A DNA stretch of 64,000 bases from CAWGJC01 sp965276665. Its GTDB lineage: Bacteria > Pseudomonadota > Alphaproteobacteria > Acetobacterales > Acetobacteraceae. Below the pieces are notes generated by a model. The model was given only the letters and a program-made list of their open reading frames with translations. It searched no databases and had not been told where the DNA came from. Shown piece after piece: positions 14,963-23,602 of this stretch (positions are counted from its first letter, which is position 1; every line of letters begins with the position of its first letter). The DNA is taken from positions 3,286,001-3,350,000 of the forward strand of contig OZ255620.1 in NCBI GenBank assembly GCA_965276665.1, given 5' to 3'. The translations under genes were made by a program, and so were the position numbers.

Positions 14963-16384
14963 ATGACTGAGATCACCTTGGCCCAGGATCGCGTTGGGCT
15001 GTCAGCAACGATCAAGCCGCAGGACACGCTTGCCCTCGATCGCTCGCTGACCAAGCGTAGGACAGACGAAGACGGCCACCTGCACGTTTCGGACGTACCG
15101 ATTTCGAAGGCCAACATCTGCGGCTATCTCGGCCGGGAGATTCCCGGCGCCGATGCGCTTGGGCTGAAGCCGGATCAGATTTACCAGCTTCTTCGCGATC
15201 CTGCGGAATTGGGAAAGTCGGCCGACACCTTCAACGGCAAGCCGTTGTTGAGCCTGCACAAGCCGCAGAGCGCGAACGACCACGACCACGAGCTGACGGT
15301 TGGATCGGTTCACGATGTGTATTGGGATGCGCCGTATCTCCGCGCCCGCGAGATGGCGATTTGGGATGGGGCTTCCATCGCCGGAATTGAGACCGGCGAC
15401 CAAAAGCAGCTTTCGAGCTCTTACCGCTACGAAGCGGACATGACGCCGGGCGAGCTCAACGGTGTCCGGTACGATGGCGTCATGCGGAACATCCGCGGAA
15501 ACCATGTTGCCTTGGTAGAAACGGGCCGCGCGGGAAGCGACGTGGTCGTCAGTGACTCTGCGCTTCCATCAACCTCCAGAAGGGCCCCGCCAATGGCAAA
15601 AGCTCCCCGTTCGCGTAAGGCCCTGATGGCCTCCGCTGCGCTCGGCTCCTACCTCCGTCCGAAACTCGCCGCGGATGCGCAGATCGACGTCACCGCGCTC
15701 GTTAAGGGCGTGACGGCGAAGAACTGGAAGACGTCCAAGCCGAAGATCAAGGCTGCGCTGGACGCGGCGGCGCAGGGCAAGCTCGCGGCCGACGCCGATC
15801 TGGAAGACGTGATCGAGATGCTTGATCAGCTCGACGACGTGGTTGACGAGATGCCGGACGAGGCATCGGTTGTTGCGCCCGTCCCCTCGGGTGAAGACGA
15901 CGAACCCGACGTGCTCGCTATGCTGAAGGGCAAGATTCCCGACGATCTGCTGGCGCAGGTCGAAAAGGCGCTGAGCGGTAGTCCTGATCCCGTTCCTGCC
16001 CCGGCGGAAGACGACAAGGTGTCGAAGACTGCCATGGACGCGGCAATTGCGGCGGCCGTCCTGGCCACTCGCAAGGAGACCGAGCAGTCTACCGTGCGCC
16101 GGCTCAATGCGATCCGTGAGGCCGAGGTGGCGGTTCGTCCTTATGTCGGCGAGGTGGGTGTGGCGATGGACAGCGCTGAGGCGGTGTTCAAGTTCGCCCT
16201 GGACGCGCTCAAGGTTGACGTGGCCGACGTTCCCGACGTGGCTTATCGCCATATCCTGCTCGCGCAGCCGAAGCCTGGCGATGTCAAGCCGGCCGCATCC
16301 CCCTCTCGTGTAGCGATGGATGCGGCGGCGGCCGACAGCTATGCGAAGCGGTTCCCCAACGCCGGCCGCCTCGGCAAGCATTGA
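14963..16384 (+). CDS. DUF2213 phage protein, probable scaffold/prohead protease
   Basis: A 473-residue protein. Residues about 20-200 match DUF2213 (DGHLHVSDVPISKANICGYLG, then HDHELTVGSVHDVYWDAPYLRA and NIRGNHVALVETGRAG). This domain is thought to be a capsid maturation protease related to herpes-type proteases. The C-terminal half is acidic and coiled, with Ala/Asp/Glu/Val repeats, as expected for scaffolding. It sits just ahead of the capsid genes. The exact catalytic residues cannot be assigned by eye. Confidence 0.85.
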   Translation: MTEITLAQDRVGLSATIKPQDTLALDRSLTKRRTDEDGHLHVSDVPISKANICGYLGREIPGADALGLKPDQIYQLLRDPAELGKSADTFNGKPLLSLHKPQSANDHDHELTVGSVHDVYWDAPYLRAREMAIWDGASIAGIETGDQKQLSSSYRYEADMTPGELNGVRYDGVMRNIRGNHVALVETGRAGSDVVVSDSALPSTSRRAPPMAKAPRSRKALMASAALGSYLRPKLAADAQIDVTALVKGVTAKNWKTSKPKIKAALDAAAQGKLAADADLEDVIEMLDQLDDVVDEMPDEASVVAPVPSGEDDEPDVLAMLKGKIPDDLLAQVEKALSGSPDPVPAPAEDDKVSKTAMDAAIAAAVLATRKETEQSTVRRLNAIREAEVAVRPYVGEVGVAMDSAEAVFKFALDALKVDVADVPDVAYRHILLAQPKPGDVKPAASPSRVAMDAAAADSYAKRFPNAGRLGKH

Positions 16385-16397
16385 GGAGACCCGAGCC

Positions 16398-16898
16398 ATG
16401 TTTCAGACCGTCATCAACGTCACTCAGGCGCCGGGCGTCGCGGGTGATTTCTGCTCCACCAATCCGCGTCACAGCACGCTTTCGGTTCCGGGCGGGTTTG
16501 TCTCCGGGGCGAATGGCCTGACGATCGGCCTGTTTGCCTGGGCCGATACGGCGACGGGCACCATCCTGTCGAACGCCGGCACCGGCGCCCCGTCGTGCTT
16601 CGTCGGGCGCGCGGGGCTGCCTGCCATGCTGACCACCTACTTGCAGGAATACGGGATGACAATTCCGGCCGGCATGGGTGTGGGCGACATGTACAACGCT
16701 GGCGATTTCTTTGTGAAGAACGCCGGGACCGGTGCCGTGACTATCGGCATGAAGGCGTTTGCCAACAACACAAACGGAACGATCTCGTTCGCCGCAACCG
16801 GCGCGACTGTCGCCGGCGCCACGGAAACCAAGTGGTATGCGATGAGCGCCGGCGCTGTTGGTGAGCTTGTCAAAATGTCGAACACCCCCCTGGGCTGA
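16398..16898 (+). CDS. Capsid cement / decoration protein (Gp24-like)
   Basis: A 166-residue protein started at ATG 16398 after a GAGGAG site. Beta-rich and glycine/threonine-rich (FAWADTATGTILSNAGTGAPS, VKNAGTGAVTIGMKAF), as in structural cement proteins found immediately upstream of DUF2184 capsid genes in related phages. It likely stabilises the expanded shell. The assignment rests on composition and position rather than a motif. Confidence 0.75.
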   Translation: MFQTVINVTQAPGVAGDFCSTNPRHSTLSVPGGFVSGANGLTIGLFAWADTATGTILSNAGTGAPSCFVGRAGLPAMLTTYLQEYGMTIPAGMGVGDMYNAGDFFVKNAGTGAVTIGMKAFANNTNGTISFAATGATVAGATETKWYAMSAGAVGELVKMSNTPLG

Positions 16899-16909
16899 GG
16901 AGCAGACAG

Positions 16910-17968
16910 ATGTCCAGCAACCCGCAGTTTGCACAGGACGCTGCCCGGCTCGAAGCCGATTGGGGCATCGTTCTCCCGTACGCGAAGGACTACCTGCCCG
17001 ACGAGTTCCGGCGCGATTTCGCGCTGGCGCTCGACGCGCAGCCGACACTCGTCACCAATCCGAACGGCGGCATCCCGTCCTTCTTCACGCAGTTCGTTGA
17101 TCCCGATTTGATCCGGGTGATGCAGGTGCCGAACAAGGGCGCCACGATCATCGGTGAGGAGAAGAAGGGCACCTGGGTCGATCAGACCGCCTGGTTCCCG
17201 ATGATCGAGAACACGGGCGAAGTCAGCAGCTACGGCGATTTCAACGAGAATGGCCGTTCCGATGTGAACGAGCAGTTCGAGTCCCGTCAGTCCTACCTGT
17301 TCCAGACCGTCATCGAGTATGGCGATCTTGAAGTGGATCGGGCTGGAGCGGCGCGGCTGAACCTGGTCGCCGAAAAGCAGATGTCGGCGGCGAAGACGTT
17401 GGATAAGTTTCTTGACTACACCTACCATTTCGGTGTTGCCGGGCTGTCCAATTACGGGCTGCTGAACGATCCTGCGCTCTCGGCGGCGTTGACGCCGACC
17501 ACGAAGACGGGTGGCGGCACGCGCTGGGTATCTACAGGCGGCCAGATCAACGCGGCGGCGAACGAGGTCTACGCCGACTTCCAAATACTGTTCAACCAGC
17601 TGACCAGCACGACGTTTGGCGGAATCGACGCCGATACGCCAATGGTTCTGGTGACGCCGAACAACGTCAACGCGGCGCTGACCGCAACCAATCAGTTCGG
17701 CATCACGGTTCGAGCCTACATCAAGGAGTCGTTCCCGAACATCGATTACGTGACCGACCCGCGCTATGCGACCGCCAGCGGCAATGTGGTGCAGCTGATC
17801 GCCAAGTCGTTCGAAGGCAACCAGACGGGTTACTGTGCCTTCAACGAGAAAATGCGAGACCACCAGGTACTTCGTGCCATCTCAAGCTACAGGCAGAAGC
17901 GCACGTCCGGCTCGTGGGGTGCGATTATCCGCTACCCGCTCGCCATCGCGCAGATGATCGGGGTCTGA
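16910..17968 (+). CDS. Major capsid protein (DUF2184)
   Basis: A 352-residue capsid subunit of the DUF2184 family, an HK97-type fold. Family-typical segments include GGIPSFFTQFVDPDLIRV, KGTWVDQTAWFPMIE, SYGDFNENGRSDVN and YRQKRTSGSWGAI near the C-terminus. A GAGGAG ribosome site precedes the ATG. It should be the most abundant virion protein. The position after the cement protein matches other contractile-tailed phages with DUF1073 portals and DUF3383 sheaths. Confidence 0.92.
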   Translation: MSSNPQFAQDAARLEADWGIVLPYAKDYLPDEFRRDFALALDAQPTLVTNPNGGIPSFFTQFVDPDLIRVMQVPNKGATIIGEEKKGTWVDQTAWFPMIENTGEVSSYGDFNENGRSDVNEQFESRQSYLFQTVIEYGDLEVDRAGAARLNLVAEKQMSAAKTLDKFLDYTYHFGVAGLSNYGLLNDPALSAALTPTTKTGGGTRWVSTGGQINAAANEVYADFQILFNQLTSTTFGGIDADTPMVLVTPNNVNAALTATNQFGITVRAYIKESFPNIDYVTDPRYATASGNVVQLIAKSFEGNQTGYCAFNEKMRDHQVLRAISSYRQKRTSGSWGAIIRYPLAIAQMIGV

Positions 17969-17971
17969 TTC

Positions 17972-18403
17972 ATGCCGGGCACAGTCACGGTTGGCTGCAA
18001 GCTGCCGAACGGGCTCTACATCCAGGCTTTCACGATGGAATCCCACCAGGAAGCTGTGATGGGCGGCGGGTGGAAAGAGATCAATCGCGCCGTGGCCAAA
18101 GGAGAGCGCATCAAGCTCAATGGGTGCGCCCGCTTTGCTGGCAAGGATGCGCCGCACGAAATCCGGAACGGTGTCGGCCTTACGTTTGGAGTGGATGCCG
18201 ATCTCTTTGCAGCGTGGCTGGAGCAGAACAAGGACAACGAGATCGTGAAAAACGGCCTCGTGTTCGCTCAGGCCAAGACTGGCGAGATCAACGCTCAGGC
18301 GAAGGACCATCGCACGCTGAAAAGCGGCCTTGAGCCACTGGATCCGAAGAATCTGCCTGCCGAGTTCAAGGGCAAGATCGAAACCGCCCAGGTTGGGGCA
18401 TAG
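17972..18403 (+). CDS. Phage head-region protein, paralogue of next gene
   Basis: A 143-residue protein just 3 nt after the capsid gene. The central stretch GVGLTFGVDADLFAAWLEQNKDNEIVKNG resembles a stretch in the next protein. The N-terminal strand-rich part (TVGCKLPNGLYIQAF) could bind another virion protein. Function unknown; a head completion or capsid accessory role is inferred from location. Confidence 0.75.
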   Translation: MPGTVTVGCKLPNGLYIQAFTMESHQEAVMGGGWKEINRAVAKGERIKLNGCARFAGKDAPHEIRNGVGLTFGVDADLFAAWLEQNKDNEIVKNGLVFAQAKTGEINAQAKDHRTLKSGLEPLDPKNLPAEFKGKIETAQVGA

Positions 18404-18412
18404 GAGCCAATC

Positions 18413-19057
18413 ATGGCCGATGACCATCAGAACGATACGACGCGCGCATTCAATGCCGGGCAACCGGTTGAGCATCCTGCGGCCGTTCGCAATGAGGATA
18501 CTGTTACCGTCGCCAGCCGCGCGCACACCGCAATCCGCATCCAGGAGCCGATGCCGGAGGAGTTCAGGGATCGTCCCGGCGAAGCGCCTGTCCCGAAGAC
18601 GGCCGTCATCAACGGCGCGAACCACGCGGACGCTAAGGGCGGCGTAGGCTTCACGCACAACGTGAACGCGGCGTTGTTCAAGGCCTGGATGCAGGCTCGC
18701 GAGAAAGCCGGCGACGTGCTGCATCACATGCTTGAGGTGGTGTCGCCGGAACAGGCAGAGAAGGACGACGCCGTCGAGTTCGGCTTTCAGCCCGGTCTCG
18801 ACCGGGTAGCGAAGGATACCGAGGGCGACGCCGCCAAGGGCAGCACTGTGACGCACGAAGCGCCGGTGTCGGCCAAAGAGATGGCCGCGACCAGCGATAC
18901 GCCGCCGGATGACAGCCCGCGCAGCGAACCTCCGGCGGCTGCGGGGATGGTGGCTGAGCCCGTGGCGCCCGTGGAGCCCGGCGCGATCCCGCCAGCGCCT
19001 GGAGCGCTTGCCGAGCCTGGGGTTGTTCCGCCTGTGTCCGAAGAGCATCACGGGTAA
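18413..19057 (+). CDS. Phage head-region protein with disordered proline-rich tail
   Basis: A 214-residue protein. Residues about 60-100 (GVGFTHNVNAALFKAWMQAREKAGD) align with the preceding protein, so the two genes look like an old tandem duplication that diverged. The last 60 residues are rich in Pro, Ala and Glu (EPVAPVEPGAIPPAPGALAEP), probably disordered. An AGGAG site precedes ATG. The stop overlaps the next ATG. Function unknown. Confidence 0.75.
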   Translation: MADDHQNDTTRAFNAGQPVEHPAAVRNEDTVTVASRAHTAIRIQEPMPEEFRDRPGEAPVPKTAVINGANHADAKGGVGFTHNVNAALFKAWMQAREKAGDVLHHMLEVVSPEQAEKDDAVEFGFQPGLDRVAKDTEGDAAKGSTVTHEAPVSAKEMAATSDTPPDDSPRSEPPAAAGMVAEPVAPVEPGAIPPAPGALAEPGVVPPVSEEHHG

Positions 19058-19479
19058 TGAGCCAATCGGCCACGCCAGTTGTCGCCTTCGTCTACGCTGA
19101 CTGGCAGGCGGCCTATCCTGAGTTTTCGACGACCGTGACGACGGCGCAACAGGCGCTGGGCTACTTCGATCAGGCGACGCTATTGCAGGACAATACCGGC
19201 TGGCTGATCTCTGATCCGACGCAGCTAACGACCTTGCTCTATCTCCTCACGGCACATATCGCGGCGTTGTTTGCGGGGACGAATACGCAGCCCGCGTCGG
19301 GGCTCGTTGGCAGGATCAGCAACGCGACCGAGGGTTCTGTGTCGGTCGGCACGGACCTGTCCGGCATTCCCGGCTCTGCGGCTTATTTCACCCAGACCAA
19401 ATACGGTTTTGCCTACTGGCAGATGACGGCCGCCTACCGGACGATGCGATACATCCCTAACCCACGATGGGGGTGGTGA
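19057..19479 (+). CDS. DUF4054 head-tail connector protein
   Basis: A 140-residue protein of the DUF4054 family: an N-terminal helix with YPEFS, a central helical pair (TLLYLLTAHIAALFAG) and a conserved loop RISNATEGSVSVGTDL before YGFAYWQM and a C-terminal NPRWGW. Such proteins form the connector ring below the portal. It lies directly between capsid and tail-completion genes. Confidence 0.85.
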   Translation: MSQSATPVVAFVYADWQAAYPEFSTTVTTAQQALGYFDQATLLQDNTGWLISDPTQLTTLLYLLTAHIAALFAGTNTQPASGLVGRISNATEGSVSVGTDLSGIPGSAAYFTQTKYGFAYWQMTAAYRTMRYIPNPRWGW

Positions 19480-19935
19480 ATGCCCGACATTGGCCTGAGC
19501 GGTGGCGAGCGGCTGGAGCAGCGTCTGCGTGAGATCGCGGAACGTGTGGCGTCCAATGCCGAGTTGCGGGTCGGCTTTCTTGAGAATGCCACGTATCCGG
19601 ACGGCACCCCGGTTGCGATGGTGGCGGCAATCCAGGAGTTTGGCGCGCCGTCGCGGAACATCCCGCCGCGACCGTATTTTCGTGGGATGATCGCGGCCAA
19701 GTCGGAAGGCTGGGGGGATGCATTGGCGCAGAACCTCAAGTCGCATGACTATGACGTTGAGGCGGCCCTCAGCCTTGTGGGCGAAGGGATCAAAGGGCAG
19801 CTGCAGCAGTCGATTGTCGATTTCGTGTCGCCAGCTCTTGCGTCGGCAACCGTGGCAGCGAAGGGCAATGACAAGCCTCTTGTCGACACAGGCACGATGC
19901 TGAACGCGGTCGATTACGACGTTTCCGAGGGATGA
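19480..19935 (+). CDS. Tail completion / neck protein (HK97 gp10-like)
   Basis: A 151-residue protein beginning immediately after the connector stop. It has the signature of neck or tail-completion proteins: ELRVGFLENATYPDG, VAAIQEFGAPSRNIPPRPYFRG, and a C-terminal KPLVDTGTML segment. The IPPRPF/Y-type motif is common in this group. It probably seals the connector and joins head to tail. Confidence 0.8.
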   Translation: MPDIGLSGGERLEQRLREIAERVASNAELRVGFLENATYPDGTPVAMVAAIQEFGAPSRNIPPRPYFRGMIAAKSEGWGDALAQNLKSHDYDVEAALSLVGEGIKGQLQQSIVDFVSPALASATVAAKGNDKPLVDTGTMLNAVDYDVSEG

Positions 19936-20360
19936 ACCTCCATGGGTTTGTCTCGGGTGCGATCGGCACGGTCAATCCTCCGACGTTTGGCACCGTGCTT
20001 CCCAGCGCCGGGACTTACACAACCAACCCGGATGGTTCGCGGACCCCGAATTACGGCTCTCCGATCACCACGTCGATGCAGGTTCAGGCCCTCACGACGA
20101 AGGACCTGATGCATCTCGACACGCTCAATATCCAGGGATCGACGCACGCGATCTACATGAACGGGGACCTGGAGGCGATCGTTCGGGCGACAAACCGCGG
20201 CGGTGATTTAATCACCTTGGCGGACGGCTCGATCTTTCTCACGACGGAAGTGCTTGAGCACTGGCCTGACTGGACAAAAGCGTCAGTCACGCTGCAGCGC
20301 AATCCATCTCAATTCATGGTTGATCTTTCCAAGACGGGTTCCACCACTCCCATCGGATAA
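19932..20360 (+). CDS. Phage head-tail region protein
   Basis: A 142-residue protein whose ATG overlaps the previous stop. Beta-rich (SMQVQALTTKDLMHLDTLNIQG, HAIYMNGDLEAIVRATNRGGDLITLADGSIFLTTEVLEHW). This type recurs before neck-terminator genes in contractile phages, but I know no defined activity. A small tail-joining ring component is likely. Confidence 0.7.
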   Translation: MNLHGFVSGAIGTVNPPTFGTVLPSAGTYTTNPDGSRTPNYGSPITTSMQVQALTTKDLMHLDTLNIQGSTHAIYMNGDLEAIVRATNRGGDLITLADGSIFLTTEVLEHWPDWTKASVTLQRNPSQFMVDLSKTGSTTPIG

Positions 20361-20428
20361 CCGGCGGAAACACTCCGCTCGCTGAAGCAGGCGGCTTCTC
20401 AGGCAAGCTATGCGGCAACCCGCTGGCT

Positions 20429-20446
20429 TGTCGCCAAAAGGCGACA
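20429..20446 (+). other. Perfect hairpin between head and tail gene blocks
   Basis: TGTCGCC pairs fully with GGCGACA across an AAAA loop. There is no T run after it, so it is not a standard terminator. It lies in the 107-nt gap before the tail genes and could be an mRNA processing or stability element. Confidence 0.4.
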
Positions 20447-20467
20447 GTCCCCCAGTCGGAGAGTCTG

Positions 20468-21007
20468 ATGGCCGCTACGATCAGTCTGCCGGAGGTCAGC
20501 ATCCTGACTGCGCTCCGGGCTTTTCTGCTCGCTGTGTTGCCGTTGACGGTCGAAGTGGTTCGTGGCCAGGACAACCGCGTGCCGGAGCCCGAGGGCGACG
20601 ACTTCGTCATCATGACGCCGACGCTCAGGCAGCGCCTCGCAACCACGGTCGATACCTTTACGGACCCCTACCCAGCAGCTGGCGGTACACGCAGCTCGCT
20701 GCAACCGACGCAAGTGACGGTGCAGCTCGACGTGCATGGGCCGAACAGCGCGGAGAACGCGCAGATCATCTCGACCTTGATGCGGTCGCCCTTTGGCTGC
20801 GGTCAGTTTCATCAATCGGGGTTTGATGTGCAGGCGCTTTACGCGAGCGATCCGCGACAGACTCCATTCGTCAATGCCGAGAACCAATACGAGACGCGCT
20901 GGACGGTGGATGCCGTCATGCAGGCGAACATCATCGTCGGGACGCCCGAGCAGTTCGCTGGCGAGCTGAGGGTCGCGTTCGCCGACATCCCGTATCACGA
21001 CTTCTGA
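20468..21007 (+). CDS. Phage neck terminator protein (LIC_12616-like)
   Basis: A 179-residue protein of the group annotated as LIC_12616-family or neck terminator. It opens with a short hydrophobic helix (ILTALRAFLLAVLP), then DDFVIMTPTLRQRL, VQLDVHGPNSAENAQIISTLMRS and ETRWTVDAVMQANI. Such proteins cap the tail tube at the head interface. A GGAGAG ribosome site precedes the ATG. The gene sits directly before the sheath gene. Confidence 0.75.
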   Translation: MAATISLPEVSILTALRAFLLAVLPLTVEVVRGQDNRVPEPEGDDFVIMTPTLRQRLATTVDTFTDPYPAAGGTRSSLQPTQVTVQLDVHGPNSAENAQIISTLMRSPFGCGQFHQSGFDVQALYASDPRQTPFVNAENQYETRWTVDAVMQANIIVGTPEQFAGELRVAFADIPYHDF

Positions 21008-21070
21008 TTTCCTGCCCGTCTAGGGCGCTTCTCAAAACCTGAAGCCTTCCAACTCCGGAGCTCTGCGCCG

Positions 21071-22552
21071 ATGGGTAGCATTCCCGCATCGCTCATCGTC
21101 AGCGTGACGCCTAGCGTCATCAGCGCTGGCGGTTCTGCGCTCGACCTGGTCGGTGTGATCCTGACGGAGAACCCGCGCGTTCCGATCGGCGCTGTGCCGT
21201 CGTTTCCCACGCCCACGGCAGTCGGCAATTATTTCGGCCCGACTTCGGTCGAGGCGCAGATGGCGACGTCCTATTTTCTCGGGTTCAACAATTCCAACAA
21301 GAAGCCCGGGATGCTCTATTTCGCGCAGTTTCCGGCGGCTCCGGTCGCGGCGTATCTGCGCGGCGGCAACGTGTCGTCCATGAGCCTGCCCACGCTACAG
21401 AGTTTATCGGGCACTCTCACGGTTGAGGTAGACGGTGCGACGAAGACGGCCAATAGCGTGTCGCTTTCGTCGGCCACGTCGTTCAGCAACGCAGCGGCGC
21501 TGATTGCGACAGCGCTTGTCGCTAACGTCACTTTCGACAGTGTGTCAGGCGCGTTCGTCATCACATCCGGGACGACCGGCCCGTCGAGCACGTTGGGCTA
21601 TGCCTCTGGCACGCTTGCAACGTCTCTCTTGCTGACGAATGCCACCGAGGCTGTCTTGTCTCAGGGGGGCAACGCTGGAGTGCCGGCGGTGAACCTTGCG
21701 GAGGTTCTCACGCAGACGACAGACTTCGCCTGTTTCACCACGGCTTTCGAGCCGGCGGCGGCGGTCAAGGAGGAATTCGCCGCTTGGGTGAATGGCGAGG
21801 ACAACAACTACCTCTATGCGATGTGGGATACCGACATCAACGCCACTGAGAGTGGCGACGCCACGTCGGTCGGCTACATCCTGAGCAACAACAGCAGCAG
21901 CGGCACGGTGCCGATTTACGCGCCGCTGAACACCTATCTGATGGGCGCGTTCGTGATGGGCGCGATCGCCTCGCTGGACTTTTCCGAGACGAATGGCCGA
22001 GCCACGATGGCTTTCCGTAGCCAGAGTGGTTTGCAGTTCGATGTGACCGACGCCACTACAGCCGCCAATCTGATCGCCAACGGATACAATTTCTACGGCG
22101 ACTACGCGACGGCAAACCAGCAATTTACCTTTTTCTATCCTGGCTCGATCACCGGCGAATACGACTGGATCGACTCCTATGTGAACCAAATCTGGATGAA
22201 CAACCAGTTCCAGCTTGCGCTGATGGAGCTGCTCACCCAGGCAAAGTCGGTTCCATACAATCCCGCGGGCTACGCGATGATCAAGGCGGCTTGCAGCGAT
22301 GTCATCCAGCAGGCGCTGAATTTCGGCGCGATACAGGTCGGCGTGACGTTGTCCGACGCGCAGGCGGCCGAGGTGCAGACCATGGCCGGACTGAACATCA
22401 CCTCCACGCTTGAAAACGTCGGCTGGTATTTTCAGGTGCTTGATCCAGGCGCGCAGGTCAGAGGGGTTCGCGGCACACCGAATATGACGTTCTTCTACAT
22501 GGATGGCGGATCGGTGCAGCAGATCAGTCTCGCCTCGATCGAAATCCAGTAA
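21071..22552 (+). CDS. Contractile tail sheath protein (DUF3383)
   Basis: A 493-residue protein of the DUF3383 family, the contractile sheath of many non-T4-like myophages. Typical segments are the N-terminal VSVTPSVISAGGSALDLVGVIL, NPRVPIGAVPSFPT, FTFFYPGSITGEYDWIDSYVNQIW and the C-terminal GTPNMTFFYMDGGSVQQISLASIEIQ. It assembles around the tube and contracts on adsorption. Its presence establishes the myovirus morphology. Confidence 0.92.
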   Translation: MGSIPASLIVSVTPSVISAGGSALDLVGVILTENPRVPIGAVPSFPTPTAVGNYFGPTSVEAQMATSYFLGFNNSNKKPGMLYFAQFPAAPVAAYLRGGNVSSMSLPTLQSLSGTLTVEVDGATKTANSVSLSSATSFSNAAALIATALVANVTFDSVSGAFVITSGTTGPSSTLGYASGTLATSLLLTNATEAVLSQGGNAGVPAVNLAEVLTQTTDFACFTTAFEPAAAVKEEFAAWVNGEDNNYLYAMWDTDINATESGDATSVGYILSNNSSSGTVPIYAPLNTYLMGAFVMGAIASLDFSETNGRATMAFRSQSGLQFDVTDATTAANLIANGYNFYGDYATANQQFTFFYPGSITGEYDWIDSYVNQIWMNNQFQLALMELLTQAKSVPYNPAGYAMIKAACSDVIQQALNFGAIQVGVTLSDAQAAEVQTMAGLNITSTLENVGWYFQVLDPGAQVRGVRGTPNMTFFYMDGGSVQQISLASIEIQ

Positions 22553-22564
22553 GGAGCCGGCGAG

Positions 22565-22996
22565 ATGGCAAACATCACTTCCGCCAACGCGGTCTTCATG
22601 CTGGGAATTACGAGCCTCTTTCCGACGCCGCAGCAGGTTCAGGGTTTTTCGACCGACGCTGCCTTTGAGACGGATGCGATCGAGGCGGCCGAAGTGATGA
22701 AGGGCGTGGATGGTTTCATGTCGGCCGGCTGGGTTCCGACGATGAACCGGATGACGGTGAACTTGCAGGCTGACTCGTCGAGCGGTTCGTTGTTTGACGC
22801 ATGGATTCAGGCGAACAAGGCGGCTCGTAACATCTACTTCGCCAACGGCATCATCACGCTGGTCAGCACCGGGAATGAATACAACCTCATCCAGGGCGTC
22901 TTGACGAGCTATCCGCCGATCCCACCAGCGCGGCGCGTGCTGCAACCCCGGGCTTTCGTCATCACCTGGTCCGATATTTCGCCGGTGCCGGTCTAA
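22565..22996 (+). CDS. Tail tube protein
   Basis: A 143-residue protein 12 nt after the sheath gene with a GGAG ribosome site. The order sheath-tube-chaperones-tape measure is invariant. Beta-rich segments (TPQQVQGFSTDAAFETDAIEAAEVMKG, NRMTVNLQADSSSGSLFDAWIQ, YNLIQGVLTSYPP) match tail-tube proteins of DUF3383 phages. It polymerises into the inner conduit for DNA. Confidence 0.82.
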   Translation: MANITSANAVFMLGITSLFPTPQQVQGFSTDAAFETDAIEAAEVMKGVDGFMSAGWVPTMNRMTVNLQADSSSGSLFDAWIQANKAARNIYFANGIITLVSTGNEYNLIQGVLTSYPPIPPARRVLQPRAFVITWSDISPVPV

Positions 22997-23439
22997 TGGC
23001 GCGTCGTACTGCGATGGTGACGATAGACGCCGAAGGGCGCGACCGGGGGAAGGTTTTCAAGCTGACGGAAATGCCGGCGTCCCGAGTCGAGGACTGGGCC
23101 GCGCGAGCCTTCCTCGCGATGGCACGATCGGGCGTTGACGTGCCGATCAACGTGACGGCTTCCGGGTTGCAGGGTTTGGCGGCAATGGGGCCGAGCGCAT
23201 TCCAGGGCATGACGTACGCCGATCTAAAGCCGCTTCTGGAAGAGATGTTTGAGTGCGTCCAGATTCAACCCGACGCCCGCAATCCGCAGGTTATTCGGGG
23301 TCTGGTTGATGATGATATCGAGGAGATTGCTACCCGGCTTCACCTCCGCATGGAGGTTTGGAAGCTGCACACGGGTTTTTCGCAACCCGCCGGCCAATCG
23401 ATATCGGACCCGGCGAGCCGGAAACGCGCCGCTTCGTAG
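22996..23439 (+). CDS. Tail assembly chaperone, short form
   Basis: A 147-residue protein between tube and tape-measure genes, the position of lambda G-type chaperones. It contains a helical core (RVEDWAARAFLAMARSG, TYADLKPLLEEMFECVQI, IEEIATRLHLRMEVWKLH). Residues 126-128 are encoded over a slippery heptamer that gives a longer product. It is expected to coat the tape measure during tail assembly and be absent from the virion. Confidence 0.85.
   Translation: MARRTAMVTIDAEGRDRGKVFKLTEMPASRVEDWAARAFLAMARSGVDVPINVTASGLQGLAAMGPSAFQGMTYADLKPLLEEMFECVQIQPDARNPQVIRGLVDDDIEEIATRLHLRMEVWKLHTGFSQPAGQSISDPASRKRAAS
23373..23379 (+). promoter_or_regulatory. -1 ribosomal frameshift site GGGTTTT
   Basis: In frame the codons are ACG GGT TTT TCG, so G-GGT-TTT fits the X-XXY-YYZ slippery rule exactly. 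A -1 slip moves ribosomes into the overlapping open frame that ends at 23600, giving a 201-residue fusion, as in other phage tail chaperone pairs. Confidence 0.85.
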
Positions 23440-23600
23440 AATACGAGAATATGCCCCGCGTGGTCGCTATCGTCGTGTCGAGCAAGCTTGCGACGCTGCA
23501 TGAGCTTGATACCGTCTACGGTGTCCTTGATCTCTACAACCTGCTGGAGGTGGTGATGATTGATTCCCACAACCGGCAAGTGGCAAGCAAGGCGCACTGA
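23379..23600 (+). CDS. Tail assembly chaperone, frameshift extension
   Basis: The 73-codon extension read after the -1 slip: FATRRPIDIGPGEPETRRFV, then RVVAIVVSSKLATLHELDTVYGVLDLYNLLEVVMIDSHN. The second part resembles GpE-like tail chaperone extensions. It ends 2 nt before the tape-measure start. An independent start at ATG 23451 is possible, but the perfect heptamer and overlap favour a fusion with the upstream protein, which would recruit the tape measure. Confidence 0.75.
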   Translation, partial: FATRRPIDIGPGEPETRRFVEYENMPRVVAIVVSSKLATLHELDTVYGVLDLYNLLEVVMIDSHNRQVASKAH

Positions 23601-23602
23601 CC

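Noticed and set aside
20408..20998. Minus-strand frame over the neck protein gene
   Set aside because: Shadow of the conserved neck-terminator gene; no supporting signals.
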